A DNA stretch of 64,000 nt from Dipteronia dyeriana (Eukaryota > Streptophyta > Magnoliopsida > Sapindales > Sapindaceae): NCBI GenBank assembly GCA_032871835.1, contig CM065295.1, positions 68,938,687-69,002,686 of the forward strand, in the 5' to 3' direction. Positions 10,595 to 20,955 of this stretch are shown here, piece after piece (within the stretch, counting starts at the first letter, position 1; each line of letters starts with the position of its first letter). The translations under genes and the position numbers were made by a program. Under the pieces are notes generated by a model, which did not search any database, had not been told where the DNA came from, and was given only the letters and a program-made list of their open reading frames with translations.

Positions 10595-13500
10595 TTTTAG
10601 GCGTTATGATGATAATATTGTGAAATTTTATACTCGTATGACTTGTTCAATAACTGAATTTCAATTTTAATTAAATAGGATTTCCAATTAGTGTTACACT
10701 TGTGATTTATGACAGTTGAAAAGGAAACAAAAATTAAAATAAAATTTTATTTCAATGTAAACATTTAAAAAAAAATGGTATATATACAGAAGAATTATCT
10801 CAACTGTCATCTTCTCTCGAATGATCTCCATATCGTCTTTTGACCAATCGAAATCCTTCATGTCCTCTAGTAAGTACTCGATCAATCTCAACGTGTGGGG
10901 ACCACAGTTACCCCTACAGTTCGACACATTAACATGCGTTAATAAAACAATAATTTTTTAATAACACAATCTCAAAGTAAATGAAAACAAAATGCCTTAC
11001 TATTTCTTCTGCTGGGGGACACATGTTGCGGACACCACTCTGACTGAGAAGGGCTTATTCTTATTGGCGAATGTCCCATGGTCAGGTGATCGCGCAGTAT
11101 GGAACTCAGTCTGATGCAACATCGAGGGCAAAACCAACGCAAGAGGGCTACGTGTTGTTCCGGATGTTCACTGCGACATCCTGTCTCTAGGGGTCAACGA
11201 TAAACATCGTCTCGCGGGTGAGGTCGACAGTCACCAAGAGCCAATTTTGGCGCCCAATGTTGCACAGTATCAGGACCTGTAAACTTAAAAAGAAGGTGTT
11301 AGGATGTATAAATCCATTTATAACAAAAAATTACAAAACAAGTAACACTTACCGTGTCAACCTCGTGCCACGGACGGCTTCCAATCGGGGCACCACCACG
11401 CACCGTCGTAAGGTTCTCATTGGTCTACTAGAACCTCAGCACATTCCACCGTGCCGTGGTGATCTCTCCGCGAGCATCACGAGGCATCATTCTCCTGTAT
11501 TGGACCTCCAAATAAGACTGTATAAACATTTTATCAATAAAAAATTAGTAATTTTTTACAAACTAATTTAAAAGCATGTTTTATCATTACTTTTGTGAAA
11601 TACTTACAAAAAACTATGTATCTAAGATGTTGATCATCTGATTGTACGCACTCAGGAATGCTTGTTGTCGCTTTCGAAGAATATGGAGGTACGCGTTCAT
11701 ATGCTGAGAGTATATACATGTAATAAAGTGTTAGGAATGTATCATATCTAAAACAAACATTAAATAGAAAATGCTCGGTCGCACGTACCTCATCTTTCAA
11801 CTCCATAAAGTTGGTTTGCATCCAATGGAACCATGCAGCATCAACTATCTGTAGCACATCCATATCACGTCTGTATTAATTTTCCATTAGCAACACCATT
11901 ATTTAATTGAACAGAAGAAAACCTGCCACCTAAATAGAAAAAAAATACTTATCTTTCCCTATTTATATTCTTCTTGAAGGCTCGGTAAGTTTTCAACTGG
12001 TCACCGTCCACCAGTTCGTGGGGATCAAAAACGTGGTCCGAAGGTTGAAGTATTACCCTCACCCTCTTCGGTCAGTAGGGATCTGTGTACGGGTTAAGCA
12101 ACTGCCAACCGCGCTTAAGTAAGCGCCTCTCCAGTCGAACTCCTCCCGCTGGGGTGTGCTGCGATGAAGAGCTCTGTCCCCCCTGAGTTTGGATGGATGT
12201 AGGGGTAGAGGGGGCAGCAGTGGCTCGATCTGTGGGGAGGTGGAGGGGGCGGCTGTGGCTGGATCGATGGGGGCAGTGGAGGGGAGGGGAGAGGGAGGGG
12301 GAGGGGAAGAGGAAGGGGGAGGCTGCTGCTAGACCAATGGAGGGGGGGTGAAGGGGGAATCTACTGCTCGATCGAAGGGGGGCGGCTGTCACTCGACTGT
12401 CGCTGGATCGGAAAGCCTACTGTTATACGTGTAATAAGCCCTGTAGCTCTGGTGTGCTGGTGAGCCTCACTCTCCGGAACTACCCCTCTGGTATGTGGAT
12501 CCTCCCGACGACCACCAGTGTTTTATGTCCCTCCGGTATATCCACTTGTCCTGTTTCTGAGAGTAAAGTCTGGATCAGGACCAGGTGGACCATCCTGGTG
12601 CGTATGCGTCCTAATTCCCTGAAGCCTTCCGATCAATGCGAGCAACTCCTGATGTTGCTCCTTTCTATCCTCCTCGCTCTTTCGGATCATATCTAGCAAC
12701 TCTTGGTGCTATAGTTGTTGACCATCCTCACTCTTCTGAAGGGCTTCATGTAACTCGTTGAAATGATGTTCCCATGGGGCCTGAATTCATGTTAACATTG
12801 TTAGTACTAAAACACTATATAGGTCGCATTAATAAAAACAAAACTATTATCTCATTTTACCTCCACATCACGTCCAACGCCTGCACGGGAATCCCCTCTA
12901 TATGCACCAGGTCCGGGGGTGGTAAATCGAACCCTTTTATGCCTCACTCGCCGAGGAGATGGCTCAGATCCATCAGTGTCCATGGCATTGAAACCCGGGC
13001 ATAATGGGTCAGAAGCCTCCATATCATTGCGCCTCCTTCCCTCACCCTCTCCACTGTTCCCGCCAGCAGTAGTCTGATCAAGGACAGATGATAGGTAAAA
13101 TATATCCTCCTCTACATACATGTTCCCCCCCTATCTTAGGCATGCGAAGTACTGTGCTCCCTCCTCAGCTGCTGTGGGCACGATTTCCTCCCTCGCAAAC
13201 ATCTGAAAACTTAGTTAGAGGAATGTCATTGTAAACATAATAACTAATATAACGGTTAACAAATTAAATAAATACCCTAGCATTGAAAATCTTGGCCAGC
13301 TTTTTCCCTCAATGTTGTTTTGTCAACTCCAACATACGAGGAGAAAGCTCTGTAACCCTCCGGGTGCCGAACTCAATGCCCAGTGTGGGGATCACATCGA
13401 GCAAATATCTGCATTAAAGAGAAGTACGATTAGAATGTCATAAATTTCGGTAACAAAATATAAAGTACATGTTGTAATTCTAAGTTCATACCAATAGAGC

Positions 13501-13799
13501 ATGCGATAGACCGTAAATGTTGTACCCCTCAACGGTATGTACAACATCTCCTTGTGACTGCTGGCATCCCTCCTCACGTCGCTGGGGTAACACACGCTTG
13601 AATGACAAAATAGAGTGCCTATAGACGTGGGCACCCCATGGGAAAACATCGAAGGCAGTGAGGTCCTCCTCCAACCGAAACTGCCAAACTGGAATCTTGA
13701 ATCTCTCGTCCACCCCCATCAATATCCAGTTCAGCATGTATATGAGGCATAACTTCACAACATCGTACGCCTCCTGAAACTCTTTGAGGGTAAGAATAA

Positions 13800-15386
13800 T
13801 GACAGGACCCACCCCGACTCCTCTCTCTAGTACGAGGGAGACCCTATGGGCTGTACTTTTACTAGCATGATAAAAGAAATTTCCATAGAAACACTTGCTT
13901 TTAAATATAAAGAATGTAAAGAAAATATTGAAGAGTACCAAGGTACACAACTAGTAATTCTTTACACATTTTCGTTCGTTACAAAAAGTTTATCAAAAAT
14001 GACCGATTGGACCAAAAACCGACCACTTTAAAAACTAACACACCAGTCCGTCCCGACCAGAAAACCGAAAAGGTCGAGTAAGAAACCCGACCACGACCAA
14101 GTTGGCCGAATAGGCTAAGTGGGCCGAGTAGGCCGAATAGACCGAGTAGAAATCCGACCACGTTCTGACCATGCCTACCATCCCGACCATGCCTACCGTC
14201 CCGACCATGCCGACCTCATATTTCTAAATATGTACATGAAAATTAAAAATGCATGACTTTTATGCTTCCTGATGTCATCGAGTGGCTCACCTCAAAACTT
14301 CTGAGTCTGCACAACCGAGCAGCTACCTGAAAAAATATTTTTAAAGTAAAAGGATGAGCGCTAACGCCCAGTGAGTGAACGGAAACTTTTTAAAAACATT
14401 TATGAATAACTTTTCAACATGCATCCAGTAATACATAGTAAAAATAATATATCTACTTTCATTCTTAATAAACTGAATGCATCTCTTTTCTTTTCAAGAA
14501 TAAGATAATTTATAAGATCTTAATCTGCACCAAATTAGTACCCAGTGATATCTTCAATACATAAGCTGAATTTCTTCATGCAAACGCAGAGTCGGGAATA
14601 ACTTCTGATCATACACGTGCAGAGCGACTCAATTACTCTTTCTCTGGTCATACACGTGCAGAGCGACTCATGACATACACATGTGTAGAACGGCCCCAAA
14701 AGCCAACAATAATCATAACTGGTGAAGGGTACAGACCTGGTGCTTTTATAAAAATCATAATCTCTTCGTGATAATTCATAAAAATAATATAACTGATTCT
14801 AAATGCTAATATAAGCATAAAACATACTTTCAATTCTCTGTATCATCACCATCAATCATAAAGAGAAATAAAAAGTTTAAATGATTTGCAGCAATTTATC
14901 TTAAGCATAAAACTGGAAACTTTTGAGTAAAAAAAAAAACAAAGCTGAAAACTATTCACTCACAACTTATCCTCCAAGCTTAATTCGGACCAAGTATGCT
15001 AGGTTCCCCTACTTCGTCTTTTTTACCTAATAATCACATAAAACCCCATTAGAAGTTGGATATCAAAGAAGAATCAATTGAAATTTACAGTATCATGAGA
15101 GAGCTTCACTGGCTTCTCTTTTTCTCTTTCCTTCTCTTTCCTTTCTTCCGCTTGATTCTACTGCTTTCTAGCTCTCACAATGTTTATCCTTATATATATA
15201 TATATATATACGTATGGAAAGATAGCTGAAGTTGTGAGCCAGTTAACTAAGCTCACAGCTGTCTGTCAACCATACAGACCACCAATGCTTACTCACCTGA
15301 TGGCTTTTCATTTTCACGTCTATCCAATTTTTATTTTTATTTTAAATTGGGCCTTTCAATTGGGCCTGAATGAGATGGACCTTACA
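13800..15386 (-). repeat. Gypsy 3' LTR (complete, 1587 bp)
   Basis: Bounded by TG..CA. It holds a GC-rich block of repeated CGACC/GGCCGAGTA words (14040-14215), two exact 23-bp repeats each containing CACGTG (14609-14631 and 14648-14670), and a TA-rich tract (15194-15212) that could be the LTR TATA box on the minus strand. A TCTTTTTCTCTTTCC tract precedes it. Confidence 0.88.
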
Positions 15387-15424
15387 ATTCACCCCTCCGT
15401 ATAAGAATTTCGTCCTCGAAATTT

Positions 15425-17565
15425 ACTTACCTAACTGAAACAGATGGGGATACTGAGTTCGCATCTGATCTTCATGTTTTCAAGTTTCATCTTTTACTGC
15501 ATGATTTCTCCATAACACTTTTACAAGAGAAATATTCATTGTACGTAATACTTGTTCCGTTCTATCTAGAATCTCAATAGGTTCCTCTTCATAAGTCAAA
15601 TCTTCTTTTAACTTCACTGGTTGCTTGGTTAAAACATGTGTAGGGTCAACTATATATTTTCGAAGCATAGAAACATGAAATACATCATGAATTCTTGAAA
15701 GATCTGAAGGTAGCGCTAAACGGTATGCTACTGCTCCCACTCTACCAATAATCTCATACGGACCAATGTACAGCAGACTTAACTTCCCACGTCTTCCAAA
15801 TCGAAGTATACCTTTCCAAGGTGAAATTCGTAGGAACACATAGTCACCTACTTTAAATTCAAGTTCCCTTCTCCGCTTATCTGTGTAGCTTTTCTGTTTA
15901 TCTTGAGCAACCTTTAATCTGTCTCTGATGATTATGATCTTTTCTGTTGTGACTTGAACAAGTTATGGACCTAATAACTCTCTCTCGCCTACTTTATCCC
16001 AACACACCGGTGTTCTGCATTTTCTCCCATACAAAGCTTCATAACGAGCCATTTCGATGCTAGCTTGATAACTGTTATTGTAGGCAAATTCTATCAATGG
16101 TATATGTATATCCCAACTTCCTTTGAAATCCATTACATAAGCCCGAAGCATATCTTCTAATGTCTGAATAGTGCGCTCCGATTGACCTTCAGTCTATGGG
16201 TGAAAAGCAGTACTAAAATGCAGTTTAATTCCCAAAGCTTCTTATAATTTAGGCCAAAATCTGGATGTAAATCGAGGATCTCTATCTGACACTATGGATA
16301 CCGGTGCGCCATGAAGACGAACTATTTCATCAACATAAATTTTGGCTAATCTGTCAAGAGAGTAAGTAATACCGATTGGCAGAAAATGTGCAGACTTTGT
16401 AAGTCGATCAACGATCACCCATACACTGTCGTGACCACTTTGACTACGAGGAAGTCCTACCACAAAATCCATGGTAACATGTTCTCATTTTCATTCGGGA
16501 ATAGGAATTGGTTGTGATAGTCCTGCTGGTTTCTGATGCTCTGCCGACTTGTTGACAAATCAAACATTTAGAGACGAATTCTGCTATCTCTCTTTTAATA
16601 CCTTGCCACCAGTAATGCTCTTTCAAAGTACGATACAGTTTAGTACTTCCTGGATGCATTGCATAAGCTGAAGAGTGAGCTTCCTCTAAAATTTCATTCT
16701 TGAGTTCCTTAATGTTTGGTACACAGAGTCTATTACCTATAACTAATGTACCATCACTTCTCACTACAAAATCAGCTCGTAAGCTTTTATGCACTTCTTC
16801 CTTCAATTTAACTAAATAAGAATCTTGAGTTTACAATTCCCGTATACGATCAATCAAAATAGGTCTAACCTGAAAAGTAGCCAGTAATGCTCCACAATCT
16901 CGTGCTTTTAGCTTAACTCTCAATATTCTTAATTCAGCTAATAATGGTAGGTGAATCATCTTCAAATGATCCATAGAACTTGAAGAATTTCTACTTAGTG
17001 CATCTGCCACCACATTTGCCTTACCAGGATGATATTCAATCGTACAGTCGTAATCTTTAATCAACTCAATCCATCTTCTTTGTCTCAAATTCAGTTCTTT
17101 CTGAGTGAAAAGATATTGCAAGCTTTTATGATCTGTATAAATCTGACAAGTGACCCCATATAAATAGTGCCTCCAAATTTTCAGTGCAAACACAACTGCA
17201 GCAAGCTCTAGATCATGTGTTGGATAATTTTGTTCATGCTTCTTTAATTGTCTTGACACATAAGCTATCACTTTCCCATGTTGCATCAAAACGCAGCTCA
17301 ACCCATGTCTAGATTCATCACTGTAAACAACAAATCCATCACTTCCGGTTGGAAAAGCAAGTATTGGAGTAGAAGTAACTTGCTAAACCCAAGAAACTTC
17401 TAATTTCGGTCACACTAATTGGTCGTTCCCAATTCACTATAGCTTCAACTTTTTGAGGATCAACATAAATACCATCACCAGAAATCACATGGCCCAAAAA
17501 TGTAACTCTATCGAGCCAGAATTGACACTTGTTAAATTTGGCATAAAGTTGATTCTCTCTCAGGA
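15425..17565 (-). pseudogene. Gypsy pol remnant: RT end, RNase H, integrase, chromodomain
   Basis: Read right to left. The C-terminal part of the reverse transcriptase ([16 protein letters not shown], near 17520) runs to an internal deletion. RNase H follows ([37 protein letters not shown]; about 17330-16985). The integrase has its HHCC finger (EEAHSSAYAMHPGSTK..CLICQ, about 16690-16560), first Asp in MDFVVGLP (16472), second Asp in VSDRDPRF (about 16280) and Glu in TEGQSERT (about 16175). A chromodomain-like tail (EEEPIEILDR, VKVLWRNH; about 15600-15490) marks the Tekay/Del clade. In-frame stops occur near 16195 and 15478, and other breaks exist. Chromovirus integrases with such tails are thought to steer insertion to heterochromatin. 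The remnant is not functional. Confidence 0.9.
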
Positions 17566-18153
17566 CTTGTAGAATAATATAACTGATTTAGAATGCTTAT
17601 ATAAGCATAAAACATACTTTCAATTCTCTGTATCATCATCATCAATCATAAAGAGAAATAAAAAGCTTAAATGATTTGCAACAATTTATCTTAAGCATAA
17701 AACTGGAAATTTTTGAGTAAAAAAAACAAAACTGAAAACTATTCACTCACAACTTATTCTTCAAGCTTAATTCGGACCAAGTATGCTAGGTTCCCCTACT
17801 TCGTCTTCTTTACCTAATAATCACATAAAACCTCATTAGAAGCTGGATATCAAAGAAGAATCAAGTGAAATTTACAGTATCATGAGAGACCTTCACCGAC
17901 TTCTCATTTTCTCTTTCCTTCTCTTTCCTTTCTTCCGCTTGATTCTACTGCTTTCTAGCTCTCACAATGTTTATCCTTATATATATATATATATGGAAAG
18001 ATAGTTGAAGTTGTGAGCCAGTTAACTAAGCTCACAGCTGTCTGTCAACTATACAGATAACCAATGCTTACTCACATTGTGGCTTTTCATTTTCACGTCT
18101 ATCCAAATTTTTATTTTTATTTCAAATTGTGCCTGAATGAGATGGACCTTACA
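17566..18153 (-). repeat. Gypsy 5' LTR, truncated
   Basis: Matches 14757-15386 of the complete LTR with scattered differences and ends GGACCTTACA at 18153, directly followed by the target duplication AATAA. About the outer 1 kb of the LTR, as read from the pol side, is absent. The deletion joins mid-LTR DNA straight to the reverse transcriptase region. Confidence 0.88.
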
Positions 18154-18585
18154 AATAACCCTCAACTTCTCCTCATCGGCTCCAGGAAAATACCGTTGAT
18201 GTATGCCATTCTCCACTGCATCATACAAACCAATGTCCAATACAACTCCAATACGTAATCCGGTGATGAGGCAAAATTCCACCTTCGAAAACCTCACCAC
18301 CTGGTTCCCTAACAGGAACCGTATATCATTTGTTGGCCCGTCATGGTTCAACTCCCGCAATAGCAGTCAATGGATAACACCACCAGAAAACTTCATCTCC
18401 CGGTGCATTGACATAAAATGCTCGAAACAAGACGCCATTAACCGACGCCGATCCTCAACAGCAAAATCTTCTAGAACCCGGTTTAATATACGGGCGAGGG
18501 CTTCAAAATGGTCGTGTCGAGTCAATTTTCCCTTGAAACAATCTCCCTCTAGAGTTTTAAGGAAATCCTTCAACCTTCTCCTCAT

Positions 18586-19472
18586 CTACAATGTCACAGA
18601 AATAATACATAAGTAAACTAGAAAAAAATCGGTTCTTTGACATTTATTCTCGATCCTTTTAAAAACTTGCTCGACCCTATACAAAATATCCTCGATCATT
18701 TTAAAATATTCTCGATCTTTTGAAATTATTCTCGATCATTTGAATAAGTTCTTGATCATTTGAAAACTTTTCTCGATCATTTATAAAATCTTCTCCATCC
18801 TTAAATCAAATTCTCGATCCTTTTAAATATATTCTCGATTCTTTTAAAAAATCTCGACCCTTTGAAAAACAGTCTCGATCAATGAAAACAAAATATTCTC
18901 GATCCTTTCAAAAAATTTCGACACTTTGATAAAATTCTTGATCATTTGAAAATATTCTTGATCTTTTGAAAAATAATCTCGATCGTTTGAAAATATTCTC
19001 GATCTTTTGAAAAAAAATCTCGATCGTTTGAAAAATATTCTTGATCTTTTGAAAATAATCTCGATCGTTTGAAAAATATTCTCGATCTTTTAAAAAATAA
19101 ACTCGATTGCTTGAAAAATATTCTCGATCCTTTTATCAAATTCTCGATCCCTTCATAAAATTATCGATCAACAAATATGCTCGATTCTTTAAAAAATATT
19201 CTCGATTCTTAGTTAAAAATCCTCGATCTTGTTCCAAAAAACCTCGATTTCGCTAAAAAAATTCTTGATTTCAAAATTAAAATTCCTTGATACCCAAAAT
19301 TTCATCTTCCTTATCACATATTCAACCTAATTTCAAACCCTAACCTAAACCACAACTATTCTCAGATCTCGTTTTCAACTCTAATCTACGATTTCAAACA
19401 ACAAAACACAAGTCTAACATGCAATGGCAAGTTATCAACTACAAAATCGAGAAAAAAATGAACTGAAATTAC
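18586..19472 (-). repeat. Predicted 5'UTR intron with TCGA repeats (Ulp1 gene, copy 1)
   Basis: On the minus strand, GAG|GTAATTT at 19472 and TGTAG at 18586, just before the ATG, fit splice sites and line up with those of copy 2. Between 18640 and 19260 the + strand reads as an irregular ~20-bp array of TTCTCGATCnTTTGAAAA units. The leader exon lies at about 19473-19570 and resembles copy 2 at about 55000-55099. Confidence 0.65.
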
Positions 19473-19570
19473 CTCTGTCAATAGCAACAAATATGGTGTA
19501 TTCTCGTTCTTGTCTCGGTTACTTCACCGCCGATTCTGTTGTCGTCGGTCTCTTTCTCACTCTAGCTTTT

Positions 19571-19730
19571 TTCACACTAACAAAACGATAACTTTCTCTC
19601 TTTTTCAACAGTTCAATTGACCACTAAACTATTGGTAAATTCTATTGAGATATTTTTTAAATAAATTTTTTATTAAAATATGAGTATGCTTATCATATTT
19701 ATGGATGATAATATCAACATCCTTATATAC
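19571..19730. other. Right flank of KI-MULE copy 1
   Basis: AT-rich DNA that should contain the outer edge of the element. No inverted match to the left edge near 6960 was found by eye. Confidence 0.4.
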
Positions 19731-20212
19731 TAGGGATGACCAATGGGGAAACGGGGATGGATATAGGTCCCCCCATCCCCATCCCCATCCCCATTCCCAT
19801 TCCCATCTCCATTTTCCAAACCCTCCCCCATCCCCCCACCAAATTTCCCCATTTGGGGAATGGGGATGGGGTAGTTTTAGGGGGAGGTCCCCTCATCCCT
19901 ATCCCTATTTCACTATGTCTCCCATTTTTTTTTCCTTTTTTTTTTCGTTTCCCCATTTCCCAAAGGTCTCTCATTTCCTCATTCCTCTATTTTTTCTATA
20001 TTCAAAAAATTACATATTAAAGATGTATATATAGTTACTAAAATAGAAATTATAAAAATATTGAATATATATATATATATATATATTAATATATTACATA
20101 TAATATTATAATATTTGGCGAAAATGGGGATGAGAGCACATTTCCCATCCCCATCCTCATTTCCAAAAATTTGTGGGGGAAATAGGAAAATGGGGATGGG
20201 AAGGGTATTGAT
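19731..20212. mobile_element. hAT-like MITE with TAGGGATGAC terminus
   Basis: Begins TAGGGATGACCAATGGGGAA, followed by runs of CCCATCC/GGGGATGG words and an AT-rich centre. The same terminus and inner sequence recur at 48224 and 43071, and the inverted form ends copies at 43832 and 43994. No matching right terminus is seen here, so it looks truncated. ORFs on both strands in the CCCATCC repeats are not genes. Confidence 0.6.
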
Positions 20213-20344
20213 TAAAATTAAGAAAGATAAAAAAAAATAGTTCATTATTATTTGTTAACAAAGATAGTGAGAGTGATGGTGATGGTTTGACTGCAATTGT
20301 TATTATTTTTTTAGTTAATCTTTTGACACAATATATATTTCAAT

Positions 20345-20955
20345 ACGAGGGTAATTAAACAAACACCTCCAAGTTTAGTTATAATTCCAAACAAACAGCC
20401 CCAAGTTTGGTAAAAATTGCAACAACGGATGAGCGATCTACTCCTTCAAGAGGAACAACGATCTGCTCCCCCACCATCATTGCAAAAGTACCCATCCATG
20501 AGCAAACCAATTTGCTAACACTCATGGGGATACGATTTGCTCCTCCATGAGAAGCAGTTCCCTGCTTCTTGTGGAGGAGTAGATCGCTCCTCAACAAGCA
20601 TGGAGATCTCTATTGGTGGAGGAGCGTTCTACTCCTTCACGGGCCGTCCACCACTGATAGAGTCATTCTACCATCGGTGAATCTCTTAAATGTTTTTCTT
20701 TTTTGATAATTAAATAATTTTTTTATATTATTCCATAAATACTTTTCAATCAAATGAAGGAAGAAATTACTAATTCTAAGGATAATAAAATAAGTAGCTA
20801 AGTGTATTTAAGACATTTTATCCTAAAAACCTAATCTACTGTTAATTTAGATGAAAGTCACGGTATGTGAGGTTTGTGTAATTCCGAACAAAAGGTTCAT
20901 GAAAGTGGAATTATGGCTAAACGCAGGGTATTGTGTGCAATTCCCCTTTAATATA
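20345..20955. mobile_element. Terminal-inverted-repeat element (Mutator-like MITE)
   Basis: The left end (GAGGGTAATTAAACAAACACC..TTATAATTCC) and the reverse of the right end (AAAGGGGAATTGCACACAATACCC..CATAATTCC) are diverged inverted copies over at least 50 bp. The inside has GAGGAGC/GATCGCTC words in both orientations and no coding potential. The target duplication was not resolved. Confidence 0.5.

Larger units (their letters stand above)
13795..18158 (-). mobile_element. Ty3-Gypsy chromovirus (Tekay/Del-like), inserted in DUF1985 exon
   Basis: An LTR retrotransposon in minus orientation, with a perfect 5-bp target duplication AATAA (13795-13799 and 18154-18158). Read on +, the 3' LTR begins TGACAGG and both LTRs end GGACCTTACA. 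The purine tract (GGAGGGGTGAAT) sits directly before the 3' LTR on the minus strand. Gag, protease and most of the reverse transcriptase are missing: the cut 5' LTR joins the reverse transcriptase C-terminal part at about 17566. A second internal deletion, near 17380, removes the stretch between reverse transcriptase and RNase H. Confidence 0.92.
10694..18585 (-). pseudogene. DUF1985-Ulp1 (C48) protease pseudogene, copy 1, split by Gypsy
   Basis: The second KI-MULE gene, read right to left. The ATG is at 18585, directly after a predicted intron acceptor. The DUF1985 domain runs 18585-18154, is interrupted by the Gypsy element, and resumes at 13794-13490 (YMLNWILMGVDERFKIP, FPWGAHVY). Further exons lie near 13404-13275, 13203-12852 (basic and acidic linker) and 12700-12080 (proline-rich). 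The protease follows: an exon near 11860-11780, an HMNAYLHILRKRQQ exon near 11700-11590, an exon at 11520-11345, one at 11280-10990 with NIGRQNWLLVTVDL, and the last from about 10915 with GNCGPHTLRLIEYL. Ulp1-type enzymes remove SUMO from proteins; in KI-MULEs their role is unknown. The catalytic Cys is kept, but the expected catalytic His is Asn (AAT, 11244-11246). Several in-frame stops are present. Inactive. Confidence 0.85.
6960..19570. mobile_element. KI-MULE copy 1 (Mutator-like, transposase plus Ulp1 protease)
   Basis: A composite Mutator-like element with two convergent genes: a MuDR-like transposase on + (7840-10594) and a DUF1985-Ulp1 gene on - (18585 down to 10694). Both appear to have an intron in the 5'UTR filled with TCGA-containing short repeats. 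A Gypsy element (13800-18153) interrupts the second gene. Copy 2 at 54900-60640 has the same arrangement, which supports reading it as one element. KI-MULEs (Kaonashi, CUMULE) are known in plants and often lack clear terminal inverted repeats; none was found here, so both outer limits are approximate. Confidence 0.8.

Noticed and set aside
19705..20245. ORFs on both strands in CCCATCC repeats
   Set aside because: Low-complexity MITE sequence open in several frames.
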